Assembly: GCA_002384205.1 (NCBI GenBank)
Contig: DGBH01000163.1
Span: 15,990-23,941 of the forward strand
DNA length: 7,952 nt
From: Bacteroidetes bacterium UBA4009
GTDB lineage: Bacteria > Bacteroidota > Bacteroidia > NS11-12g > UBA9320
Direction: 5' to 3'
The notes beneath the pieces are model-generated. The model was not told the origin of the DNA. It worked only from the letters and a program-made list of their open reading frames with translations, and made no database searches. This document shows positions 1 through 6,141 of the stretch, in pieces. The stretch's first letter is position 1. Each line of letters opens with the position of its first letter. A program made the translations under genes and the position numbers.

Positions 1-716
1 GCGATAAACATATTGGGTGAGACCGATATGAATTATAAAACGAGCAGGAATACCCGACTGCATGTAGAGTTATGCTTGATAAAATTGGCATCATTACAAC
101 ACGCCATAGACGTAACTAAAAAAAAAAGCCTAGGTTAGAAGTCTTAGTCAATACTGGGTTTTACGAACATCTTTTTGCAACGGTAGATGCTCCGCAAGTT
201 AAGGTTGATGAAAGTGGAAAATCGGAAGAAGACGAGCCTGTAGCCAGTGTTAAAATAGGCGGGTTGAGAGCCGTAATGCAAAGATCTCGCGAGAAGGTTG
301 TAGAGAAAATAGAAGAAAAAAAGGTTGATACTTCTCTCACCCTAGCAGATATAACCCTAGAATCGAGTAAAGATATTTTAAAAGAATATGCTCAAAAGCT
401 CATTTCAGGTAAGCGGGCTAGTTTAGCGTCATTCTTTGCAGACCCGCTAATAGAAGTCTTACAAAACAATATTCTCTTTACCGTAGGTTCTAAGATGGTA
501 GCAGAAGAAATCAAAGAAGAATCACGGAAGGTTAAGGCTCTTTTTGCTGAAAAAGGGTATTTATTGGATAATCTTACGTGTACAGTAAATGCCGTAGAGG
601 TCAATGAATATAAACTTTTCACACCAAAACAGCAATTTGATGATATGGCAAAGGAATTCCCATTGTTAGCTGATTTTGAGAGTCGATTTAACTTAGAGAT
701 TGAGTGGAATACTTAA
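1..716 (+). CDS. dnaX: DNA polymerase III subunit gamma/tau, 3' part, with a -1 frame change at an A10 run
   Basis: This is the C-terminal part of the clamp-loader subunit; the AAA+ domain lies upstream of the window. Reading from base 1 in the first frame gives the end of the collar domain, with the motif NYKTSRNTRLHVELCLIKLA followed by a lysine run, then a stop at 136-138. The homologous C-terminal extension continues one frame back, open from 120 to the stop at 714-716. It has a charged linker and then a compact domain (ALTERNATING helix-rich, from about VDTSLTLADI to FNLEIEWNT) of the type found at the tau end in Bacteroidota. The two parts join in sense only by a -1 shift, or one extra A, in the ten A's at 118-127. 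This may be programmed frameshifting, transcriptional slippage, or a homopolymer error in the sequence. The family call rests on my recognition of the HVEL region and the tail. An internal TTG at 264 is not a credible start. The gene converges with the methyltransferase, leaving 43 nt between stops. Confidence 0.8.
118..138 (+). other. Candidate slippery site in dnaX (A10) and early stop
   Basis: Ten consecutive A's (118-127) read in the incoming frame as AAA AAA AAA AGC, then CTA GGT TAG. The incoming frame therefore ends four codons after the A-run, while the -1 frame continues through the rest of dnaX. The heptamer A AAA AAA at 120-126 is of the X XXY YYZ type. In E. coli dnaX a -1 ribosomal shift at A AAA AAG makes gamma, and in Thermus thermophilus dnaX slippage of RNA polymerase on an A-run does so. 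No Shine-Dalgarno-like stimulator is visible upstream, and only a weak 5-bp stem (130-134 with 143-147) downstream, so polymerase slippage fits better than a stimulated ribosomal shift. A sequencing indel is the main alternative. Confidence 0.55.
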
Positions 717-759
717 TCTATAGTTTAAAAATAGCTTGAAAAAGCGGGATTGGCGTATT

Positions 760-1485
760 CTAAAGCTCCGCTACGATAATCAGATTAGGCTCAAAAACCA
801 CATTATGCCATGTTCTGGCGGTACAAAAAAGTACCGTTTTTTTTAATGTTTTGTATTTCCACCAGCCTATGCTTCGGATGACTTCTTTAAGTGGATTGGT
901 ATTTCTAACAAGTCCACCAAAAACTTCTACCTTTTCAAAACCTACGGCACTGGTTATTTGAAGAGCAGAACTTTTATTCAGAAAAACCTCATGGCTAATA
1001 TCTCCATAAGCATAAACACTGGTTTGAGGAGCATCCATATTTGGAGTTCTAAAAATGGCTTTTCCCCCCGGATTTAAACCCTTTTTTACGTTTAACAAGA
1101 AATCTATTAATTCGTTTTTAGTAAAATGTTCAATAATGTCTAAACCTACAATTACATCTACTTTTTCGCCCTTGGCAAAATAAGAGTCTATGCTACTATG
1201 GTGCACATTGGTCATGCCTAACATATGGGCAACGGCTACTTGTTCTTCACTGATGTCATAACCTGATACATGTGTGTATCCCGCATCCATTGCAGGTTTT
1301 ACAAAAGTGCCAAACCCACAACCTAAATCCACTATTTTAGCCGATTTGTCTTGGGGTAAGAGAGCTAATAATTCGGCTCCGTTATGTGATGCTTGCTCGG
1401 CTAGCATACCGGCATAGTCTCGTGCTTGCTTATTTACTTGATTCGTAAAATAGTTATTATAAATAGTATCTCTGTACTCCAACAT
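760..1485 (-). CDS. Class I SAM-dependent methyltransferase (Methyltransf_23-like)
   Basis: A 241-residue methyltransferase with a Rossmann fold. Motif I is VDLGCGFGT (52-60), the acidic end of strand beta-2 is in SGYDIS (74-79), the D-x-I-E-H segment GLDIIEH is at 114-120, and the post-motif LNPGGKAIFRTPN is at 137-149. The N-terminal YRDTIYNNYF and the later GDISHEVFLNKSSAL (161-175) followed by GF resemble methyltransferases found in surface-polysaccharide clusters. The substrate cannot be read from sequence and no glycan genes are adjacent. A TTG 12 bases upstream (1497) would give 245 residues, but it lies inside the -7 promoter box CAAACTTA (1495-1502 on the plus strand), so I take the ATG at 1485. 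The gene is divergent from rnhB and convergent with dnaX. Confidence 0.8.
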   Translation of the reverse strand: MLEYRDTIYNNYFTNQVNKQARDYAGMLAEQASHNGAELLALLPQDKSAKIVDLGCGFGTFVKPAMDAGYTHVSGYDISEEQVAVAHMLGMTNVHHSSIDSYFAKGEKVDVIVGLDIIEHFTKNELIDFLLNVKKGLNPGGKAIFRTPNMDAPQTSVYAYGDISHEVFLNKSSALQITSAVGFEKVEVFGGLVRNTNPLKEVIRSIGWWKYKTLKKTVLFCTARTWHNVVFEPNLIIVAEL

Positions 1486-1494
1486 TTCAGGTTG

Positions 1495-1526
1495 CAAACT
1501 TATACTATTTTTGCTCGATGCTCAAA
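1495..1526 (-). promoter_or_regulatory. Bacteroidota-type promoter of the methyltransferase gene
   Basis: Read on the minus strand, TTTG (1526-1523) is followed by 20 nt and TAAGTTTG (1502-1495). This is a full match to the Bacteroidota consensus TTTG / TAnnTTTG with ordinary spacing. The G of the -7 box is 9 nt from the ATG at 1485, so the leader would be only a few bases. The -33 box falls inside the start of rnhB. Confidence 0.6.
1506..1513 (+). promoter_or_regulatory. Candidate -7 box for rnhB
   Basis: TATTTTTG matches TAnnTTTG and ends 4 nt before the ATG at 1518. I find no TTG at the expected upstream distance, so only half a promoter is visible. It sits within the spacer of the divergent methyltransferase promoter. 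If used, the transcript would begin at or just after the ATG at 1518, meaning a leaderless mRNA or use of the ATG at 1533. Confidence 0.3.
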
Positions 1527-2108
1527 AGCTATATGCACAAAGGACTGATAGAAGCGGGTTGCGATGAAGCTGGCCGAGGCTGCTTGGCAGGTCCTGTATA
1601 TGCTGCAGCGGTTATTTTGCCTGTTGGCGTACGTCTGCCATTGCTAGATGATAGCAAAAAACTAAACGAAGCCACTAGAGATAAACTCCGTAAACAGATA
1701 GAAAGCAAAGCGTTGGCATGGGCGGTAGCGAGCTGTACCGAAAGGGAGATAGAGAAATACAATATATTGAACTGTAGTATTTTAGCAATGCATAGAGCGA
1801 TTGAGATGTTATCAATGCATCCGGAGCATTTGCTTATAGATGGTAACCGTTTTGAACCCTTAAATTTTATTCCGCATACCACTGTTGTGAAGGGAGATGG
1901 GATTTATAAAAGTATTGCCGCGGCCAGCATTTTGGCTAAAACCCATCGTGATGTCTATATGAAAGAGCTTGCTTTAATTCATCCTGAATTTGGATTTGAG
2001 CAGCACAAAGGATATGGAACCACGCAGCATATTGAGGCTATTGATAAATTGGGGTATCAAGATTGTCATCGAAAAACATTTGTTTTGAAGCGTGATAAAA
2101 TAAAGTGA
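1518..2108 (+). CDS. rnhB: Ribonuclease HII
   Basis: RNase HII cuts the RNA strand of RNA-DNA hybrids. It makes the first incision at single ribonucleotides misincorporated in DNA and acts as a monomer in the cytoplasm with Mg or Mn. The 196-residue protein is of usual family length. It shows the catalytic DEAGRG at 16-21 (D16, E17), the DDSKKL segment at 44-49, D108 in LLIDGN, and the KGD (D127) and SIAAASILAKTHRD (132-145) block. It ends with the HKGYGTTQH motif (163-171). D16, E17 and D108 are metal ligands by family knowledge; D127 is probably the fourth. The ATG at 1518 gives an N-terminus starting ML, as I recall for Bacteroidota homologues. The ATG at 1533 is an in-frame alternative that keeps every catalytic residue. 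It is followed after 90 nt by the K+ channel gene, which has its own promoter. Confidence 0.95.
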   Translation: MLKSYMHKGLIEAGCDEAGRGCLAGPVYAAAVILPVGVRLPLLDDSKKLNEATRDKLRKQIESKALAWAVASCTEREIEKYNILNCSILAMHRAIEMLSMHPEHLLIDGNRFEPLNFIPHTTVVKGDGIYKSIAAASILAKTHRDVYMKELALIHPEFGFEQHKGYGTTQHIEAIDKLGYQDCHRKTFVLKRDKIK

Positions 2109-2156
2109 TTATCCGGAATTCTATGATTATAGTCTTCTTGTTAAAAGTAGTAGTTC

Positions 2157-2189
2157 TTGATAACCGGGTGAATACTGTTACTATCTTTG
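2157..2189 (+). promoter_or_regulatory. Promoter of the K+ channel gene
   Basis: TTG at 2157-2159, then 22 nt, then TATCTTTG at 2182-2189, a perfect TAnnTTTG box, which ends 9 nt before the ATG at 2199. The spacer is slightly longer than the usual 19-21. The -7 box contains an in-frame TTG (2187) that could be miscalled as a start codon. Confidence 0.6.
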
Positions 2190-2198
2190 CTACTTAAT

Positions 2199-3029
2199 AT
2201 GGCGCAATATCCATCGGTTAAAAATCTAGATTATAAGAATGCCAAAGAAAAGTGGCAGCATATTATTTTTGGAGCTGACACAGTAGAAGGTCGAAGATTT
2301 GATATTGGTCTACTTTGGGCTATTTTATTTAGCGTTATTTTACTTATCTTAGATAGTGTAAGTTCATTGCATGAAAAATATCTGCTCTTCTTTCAATATG
2401 CAGAGTACTTTTTTACGGCCATATTTACCATAGAATATGCTACTCGACTCTATGTAAGCGATAGTTCCAAGAAGTATATGTTTAGCTTTTATGGTGTTAT
2501 TGATTTATTAAGCACTATCCCAACCTATCTTACCTTCTTTTTACCTGCTTATGGTTTGTTTAGAATATTGAGATCCATTCGATTATTGAGAATATTTAAG
2601 GTTTTAAGTCTTACTAGTTTTATGGGTGAAGCCCAAGGTATGGGTAAAGCGCTGAAGCGAAGTGGAGCAAAAATAACGGTGTTTTTTGGAGTAGTATTAG
2701 TGACTGTATTGGTGATGGGCACTGTTATGTATGTCATAGAACCTGAAGAAGCAGGTTTTTCTAATATACCTATTAGTATAAATTGGGCAATTGTTACCAT
2801 TACCACCGTGGGTTATGGAAATATGGTGCCTGTTACCCCGCTGGGACAAATTTTAAGTTCTATACTTATGCTGTTGGGGTATGCAATTATTGCAGTGCCA
2901 ACGGGTATAGTAAGCGTGGAAATGGCTAAGGATGACAAAAAAAACATCTTGTGTACTAAGTGCAATTTTATTGAAAATGACGATGCTGCCAACTATTGTA
3001 GAAAATGCGGAAACGAGCTGAAGAAATAA
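2199..3029 (+). CDS. Voltage-gated-type K+ channel with C-terminal zinc ribbon
   Basis: A 276-residue six-helix channel subunit of the ion-transport (Kv-like) family, expected to form a tetramer in the inner membrane. Approximate segments: S1 36-54, S2 62-86, S3 96-117, S4 120-137, S5 158-180, pore helix and filter 193-210, S6 215-240. S4 has basic residues at every third position (R122, R125, R128, R131, K134), the sign of a working voltage sensor. The filter TTVGYGN (202-208) is that of a K+-selective channel. After S6 the short cytoplasmic tail carries C252-x2-C255 and C267-x2-C270, a zinc-ribbon pattern, and ends in lysines. I start at the ATG at 2199, since the upstream in-frame TTG at 2187 is part of the promoter. 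The DUF5522 gene overlaps the last 25 bases, suggesting translational coupling. Confidence 0.92.
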   Translation: MAQYPSVKNLDYKNAKEKWQHIIFGADTVEGRRFDIGLLWAILFSVILLILDSVSSLHEKYLLFFQYAEYFFTAIFTIEYATRLYVSDSSKKYMFSFYGVIDLLSTIPTYLTFFLPAYGLFRILRSIRLLRIFKVLSLTSFMGEAQGMGKALKRSGAKITVFFGVVLVTVLVMGTVMYVIEPEEAGFSNIPISINWAIVTITTVGYGNMVPVTPLGQILSSILMLLGYAIIAVPTGIVSVEMAKDDKKNILCTKCNFIENDDAANYCRKCGNELKK

Positions 3030-3169
3030 AAGATTACTACATAAACGAGGATGGAAATCTTGTTTTCACAAGAGATTATCATCTTAATAGAGGAACGTGC
3101 TGTGGCAATAGGTGCTTACATTGCCCTTTTGACTATATTAATGTTCCGAATCCAACTAATAAAAGTTGA
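3005..3169 (+). CDS. Small Cys-rich DUF5522 family protein
   Basis: A 54-residue protein beginning MRKRAEEIKDYYINEDG. Its core has the pattern YYINE-x-G-x2-VFT, YHL-x-RG-x-CCGN-x-C-x-HCPF, which I recognise as DUF5522, a short family of unknown function. Cysteines are C32, C33, C37 and C40, with H39, so metal or Fe-S binding is plausible but not shown. The ATG at 3005 lies within the end of the K+ channel gene in another frame (25-nt overlap). The tyrosine-rich motif near residue 10 is preserved, so this start leaves no conserved part missing. It probably shares the channel's transcript and is translated by coupling. The stop is 5 nt from the stop of the converging permease gene. The length is below common gene-calling cut-offs. 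Confidence 0.85.
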   Translation: MRKRAEEIKDYYINEDGNLVFTRDYHLNRGTCCGNRCLHCPFDYINVPNPTNKS

Positions 3170-3174
3170 ATCGG

Positions 3175-4398
3175 TTAACGGAAATTAATACTTTGGCTAG
3201 GTTCTATTTTGTTGATGAGTCTTACCGGGATATAGGTAAACACAAAACAGACCAACAGTGCAGCAATATTAATCAGTATCAAATAACTTAAGGGTAAGGT
3301 GAAAGGGACGGCATCCATATAATACGTGTCTGCAGAAAGCTTTATAATTTTGTATTGCACTTGAAGATAAGCAGCACCTAAGGCCACAGCATTACCCATA
3401 ACGAGGCCACCTATGAGGATGAATAATCCTTGCCAATTAAAAATACTCATGATTTTTCCAGAATGTGCGCCCATAGCTTTTAGTAATCCAATCATAGGAA
3501 TACGTTCAATTATTAAAATTAAAAGAACCGTAATGATGTTGATAATGGCCACCACAAACATTAAAATAATAATGACTACCACATTGGTGTCCACGATTTC
3601 TAGCCACTGAAATATGGTTGGATATAAATCTTCGGCGGTATTTATGGCATAGTTATAATTAAATAGATTAATCAATGCTTCTTGTACTCGCTTTGGTTCT
3701 ACACCTTCTGTAGATTTTATCTCGTAACCAGCTGCTAAAGAGTAACTAGTGTCATTTACAACCCGCTGCACCGCTCGTAAGTGCATTACCCCAAATTGCT
3801 TATCAAACTCTTGTAATCCGGTATTATAGATCCCGATAATTTTTGGCTTACGCATGCGTACATTGTCATTATCTATAAAATATAGATTTATCCTATCCCC
3901 AGTGTCTACGCCCATAATAGTGGCTGTATACTCTGAAAGTAAAATGTCATACGAATCTATCGTGTCGGTATAGTGGGGTAAAGTGCCTCGTTTCAGGTGT
4001 TTCTTATAAAATGAGAAATCATAATTTGCAGGAATACCTTTTAAGATAATACCTTCCAACGTAGAGTCTGACTTTAAAATGCCTGCTTTATTTATAAATG
4101 GGAAGGCAGATGCGATAGACTGCTCCTTATTTATCGTGGCTAATAGTTGCTCATTGACAATAAATAGGTTGCTTTCACTTCCGGTAGCTAATTGATATTG
4201 AGTAACACTTACATCACCCGTATAGCCTCGTACCTTTTCACGAATTTCTTTTTTAAAACCAAGGAGTATACCAAATGATAGAATGACCACGCATATGCTT
4301 AGTGATACTGCTGCTATGGCTAGTACAGTGATCGTTTTAGTGAACGATTGTTGCTTACTTAAGCTTAACTTCTTGGCTATATAGTACCCTATTTGCAT
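3175..4398 (-). CDS. LolC/LolE-family ABC transporter permease (FtsX domain)
   Basis: A 407-residue permease with the 1+3 helix layout of the LolC/E and MacB type. TM1 is at about 22-47, a large periplasmic domain (MacB_PCD type) at about 50-270, and TM2, TM3 and TM4 at about 273-298, 322-346 and 369-392. The cytoplasmic loop after TM2 has ERIPMIGLLKAMGA (298-311), the ATPase-coupling segment typical of this family. LolCDE moves mature lipoproteins from the inner membrane to LolA. No ATPase gene (lolD) is in the window, so the partner must be encoded elsewhere; a homodimer or a heterodimer with another permease are both possible. The gene is divergent from the namZ-like lipoprotein gene with 30 nt between starts. 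A weak -7 match (CAAGATTA, 4412-4419, read on the minus strand as TAATCTTG) precedes it, with no -33 box. A general FtsX-type permease for another substrate is the alternative. Confidence 0.85.
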   Translation of the reverse strand: MQIGYYIAKKLSLSKQQSFTKTITVLAIAAVSLSICVVILSFGILLGFKKEIREKVRGYTGDVSVTQYQLATGSESNLFIVNEQLLATINKEQSIASAFPFINKAGILKSDSTLEGIILKGIPANYDFSFYKKHLKRGTLPHYTDTIDSYDILLSEYTATIMGVDTGDRINLYFIDNDNVRMRKPKIIGIYNTGLQEFDKQFGVMHLRAVQRVVNDTSYSLAAGYEIKSTEGVEPKRVQEALINLFNYNYAINTAEDLYPTIFQWLEIVDTNVVVIIILMFVVAIINIITVLLILIIERIPMIGLLKAMGAHSGKIMSIFNWQGLFILIGGLVMGNAVALGAAYLQVQYKIIKLSADTYYMDAVPFTLPLSYLILINIAALLVCFVFTYIPVRLINKIEPSQSINFR

Positions 4399-4405
4399 AC
4401 TTTTG
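4373..4405 (+). promoter_or_regulatory. Candidate promoter of the namZ-like gene
   Basis: TTG (4373-4375), 22 nt, TACTTTTG (4398-4405), a full match to TAnnTTTG. It ends 23 nt before the ATG at 4429. The box shares base 4398 with the start codon of the divergent permease gene, and its -33 element lies inside the permease coding sequence, so the two genes have almost no private upstream DNA. Confidence 0.5.
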
Positions 4406-4428
4406 ACCCCGCAAGATTATAAACTTAA

Positions 4429-5667
4429 ATGAAGAAATATGTAATAATCTTCTTTTTGATGATCATTTTTATGGCATGTGAGTCTGCCGGATCTCCGAAG
4501 GAAGAAACAAATCGAGGTAGAGTTGTCACCACAGAAGGTGTAGACGGCATGCTAGAGGAGATTGTAGACATTGTTGTAGGTGCTGCTAAAACAGCAGATT
4601 ACTTGCCTTTTTTAAAAGGTAAACGGGTGGCAATGGTAGTTAATCAGACAAGCACCATTGGCTCAGTTCATTTGGTGGATACGCTTAAAAATTTAGGAGT
4701 TAATGTAAAAAAAGTATTCGCACCTGAACACGGTTTTAGGGGAGATCACAGTGCGGGCGCTATAATCAAAAATGGGTTAGATGTAAAAACGGGTTTGCCC
4801 GTAGTTTCCTTGTATGGAGCTAATAAGAAACCAACCTTAGAAATGCTGAAAGATATAGATGTGGTTGTTTTTGATATTCAAGATGTTGGTGTTCGTTTTT
4901 ACACCTATATCTCTACGATGCACTATATAATGGAAGCATGTGCAGAGCTGGGTAAAAAAGTATTAATTTTAGATAGGCCTAATCCAAATGGATTTTATGT
5001 AGATGGTCCTGTTTTGGAAAAAGAGTTCACCTCTTTTATCGGCATGCATCCTATTCCGCTGGTTCATGGACTTACCGTAGGAGAGCTAGCTCTTATGATA
5101 AATGGGGAATCATGGCTCAAAGGAGGCGTAACCTGTGAGCTCAAAATAGTGACTTGCGATAACTATGATCACACTAGCTTATACCATTTACCTATTAAGC
5201 CATCGCCTAATTTGCCCAATATGAATTCGGTATATCTTTATCCTTATCTAGGTCTTTTTGAGGGAACTAATGTTAGTGTTGGCCGTGGAACTCCTACCCC
5301 GTTTCAAATAGTGGGTCGTCCAGGTGTAAAAGGAGACATTGAGTTTACTCCGATATCTATTCCAGGTGTTGCAGATGATCCAAAGCATCAGGATAAGATT
5401 TGTGGTGGTTTTGAGGTACACGATGCGGAGGACGAGTCTTTTTTTGCCTCTCCAAAGTTAAATCTGAGTTGGTTAATCTTATTTTATGAAAATAATAGGG
5501 AAGAAGATGGCGAATTTTTTAAAAGTTTCATTTATAAATTATGTGGTACCAAATCACTGTCAGAGCAAATAGAACAAGGGAAAAGTGCCGATGAAATACG
5601 TGCGTTATGGCAGCCCGAATTAGAAAAATATAAAGAGTTAAGAAAAAAATATCTTTTGTATCCTTAG
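4429..5667 (+). CDS. namZ: NamZ-like exo-beta-N-acetylmuramidase (DUF1343), lipoprotein
   Basis: A 412-residue member of DUF1343, a family shown in Bacillus subtilis (YbbC/NamZ) and Tannerella forsythia to release terminal MurNAc from peptidoglycan fragments, for recycling. Conserved blocks are LKGKRVAMVVNQTS (62-75), FAPEHGFRGD (97-106), TGLPVVSLYG (121-130), DIDVVVFDIQDVGVRFYTYIS (142-162), LDRPNPNGFYVDGP (181-194), MHPIPLVHGLTVGEL (206-220) and KPSPNLPN (257-264). The N-terminus is a signal peptide: MKK, a hydrophobic stretch 4-16, and C17 in FMAC, which I read as a loose lipobox. It is therefore probably a lipoprotein in the periplasm or outer membrane. The protein seems full length, with the C-terminal domain present. 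The symbol follows family membership, not assay. It runs divergently from a LolC/E-type permease, and the ribosomal operon follows with its own promoter. Confidence 0.9.
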   Translation: MKKYVIIFFLMIIFMACESAGSPKEETNRGRVVTTEGVDGMLEEIVDIVVGAAKTADYLPFLKGKRVAMVVNQTSTIGSVHLVDTLKNLGVNVKKVFAPEHGFRGDHSAGAIIKNGLDVKTGLPVVSLYGANKKPTLEMLKDIDVVVFDIQDVGVRFYTYISTMHYIMEACAELGKKVLILDRPNPNGFYVDGPVLEKEFTSFIGMHPIPLVHGLTVGELALMINGESWLKGGVTCELKIVTCDNYDHTSLYHLPIKPSPNLPNMNSVYLYPYLGLFEGTNVSVGRGTPTPFQIVGRPGVKGDIEFTPISIPGVADDPKHQDKICGGFEVHDAEDESFFASPKLNLSWLILFYENNREEDGEFFKSFIYKLCGTKSLSEQIEQGKSADEIRALWQPELEKYKELRKKYLLYP

Positions 5668-5669
5668 TC

Positions 5670-5700
5670 TTGGTTAATTAAAAATTAATTAACATCTTTG
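5670..5700 (+). promoter_or_regulatory. Promoter of the rpmB-rpmG-DUF4295 operon
   Basis: TTG (5670-5672), exactly 20 nt, CATCTTTG (5693-5700), one mismatch from TAnnTTTG, followed by the CAG start region often seen after this box in Bacteroidota. The box ends 20 nt before the rpmB ATG. The -33 element starts 2 nt after the stop of the preceding gene. The 20-nt spacer consists of G followed by two copies of TTAATTAA around AAA. Confidence 0.65.
5674..5692. repeat. Two TTAATTAA palindromes, 11 bp apart, in the rpmB promoter spacer
   Basis: TTAATTAA at 5674-5681 and again at 5685-5692, separated by AAA. Each copy is its own reverse complement, and the repeat period is 11 bp, about one helical turn, so both copies face the same side of DNA. 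The pair fills the spacer between the -33 and -7 elements. It may be a protein site or simply flexible AT-rich promoter DNA; sequence alone does not decide. Confidence 0.6.
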
Positions 5701-5720
5701 CAGCCCTAAAAAACGAAGGA

Positions 5721-5954
5721 ATGTCAAGAGTTTGTGATTTAACAGGTAAGAAAGCGATGAGCGGGAACAATGTCTCTCACTCGAAAAGAAGAACTAAAAG
5801 AAGGTTTTATCCAAACCTTCAAACTAAAAGATTCTGGCTGCCTGAGCAAGATGAGTGGATTACACTTAAAATAAGTACATCAGCATTAAAAACCATCAAT
5901 AAGAAAGGTATTACTGCTTGTTTAAATAATTTGTTAAAAAACGGTAAAATATAA
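5721..5954 (+). CDS. rpmB: 50S ribosomal protein bL28
   Basis: A 77-residue large-subunit protein starting MSRVCDLTGKKAMSGNNVSHS and then the basic KRRTKRRFYPNLQTKRFW segment (22-39), which is diagnostic for bL28. Length is normal. Only one of the cysteines of the zinc-binding form remains (C5), so this is the zinc-independent (C-minus) type. The sequence AAGGA directly abuts the ATG, too close to serve as a normal Shine-Dalgarno, which fits the phylum. First gene of a tight operon; rpmG starts 3 nt after the stop. Confidence 0.96.
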   Translation: MSRVCDLTGKKAMSGNNVSHSKRRTKRRFYPNLQTKRFWLPEQDEWITLKISTSALKTINKKGITACLNNLLKNGKI

Positions 5955-5957
5955 CAG

Positions 5958-6140
5958 ATGGCGAAGAAAGGAAATAGAGTACAAGTAATCTTGGAGTGTA
6001 CCGAGCAAAAAGGTACTAACGTACCAGGGATGTCAAGATACATCACTACCAAGAATAAGAGAAATACTACGGAACGTCTTGAGCTTAAGAAGTACAATCC
6101 GTTTATGAAAAAAGTAACCGTACACAAAGAAATTAAATAA
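5958..6140 (+). CDS. rpmG: 50S ribosomal protein bL33
   Basis: A 60-residue protein with the bL33 core [22 protein letters not shown] (27-48) and the ending VTVHKEIK. bL33 lies near the E site of the large subunit. The zinc-binding form has two CxxC pairs; here only C14 is present and the second pair is replaced (NPFMKK where the zinc form has CPRCRK), so it is a C-minus bL33. It sits 3 nt after rpmB and 1 nt before the DUF4295 gene, so all three are surely cotranscribed. Confidence 0.96.
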   Translation: MAKKGNRVQVILECTEQKGTNVPGMSRYITTKNKRNTTERLELKKYNPFMKKVTVHKEIK

Positions 6141-6141
6141 G

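Noticed and set aside
264..716. Independent 150-residue gene starting at TTG 264
   Set aside because: The same frame is open back to base 120 with sensible linker sequence, and the protein is the C-terminal domain of dnaX. No promoter box precedes 264.
739..772. Minus-strand terminator for the methyltransferase (AGCGG ... CCGCT followed by five T's)
   Set aside because: Only a 5-bp stem with a 20-nt loop, overlapping the last codons of the gene. The T-run is well placed but the hairpin is too weak to list as a feature.
1529..1882. Antisense ORF over rnhB
   Set aside because: Low-complexity shadow of a well-conserved gene with no promoter or recognisable motifs. The same holds for other opposite-strand ORFs, for example 2549-2806, 5819-6163, 6336-6650 and 7440-7652.
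2109..2156. Terminator or small RNA between rnhB and the channel gene
   Set aside because: I found only a short direct repeat of TGATTAT and a 4-bp inverted repeat, with no stable hairpin.
3153..3168. CAACT ... AGTTG hairpin between the convergent DUF5522 and permease genes
   Set aside because: Five-bp stem of low stability with no T-run after it on either strand.
4412..4419. Minus-strand -7 box for the permease gene (TAATCTTG)
   Set aside because: One mismatch to TAnnTTTG and no TTG/TTTG at the proper distance upstream, so not listed as a separate promoter.
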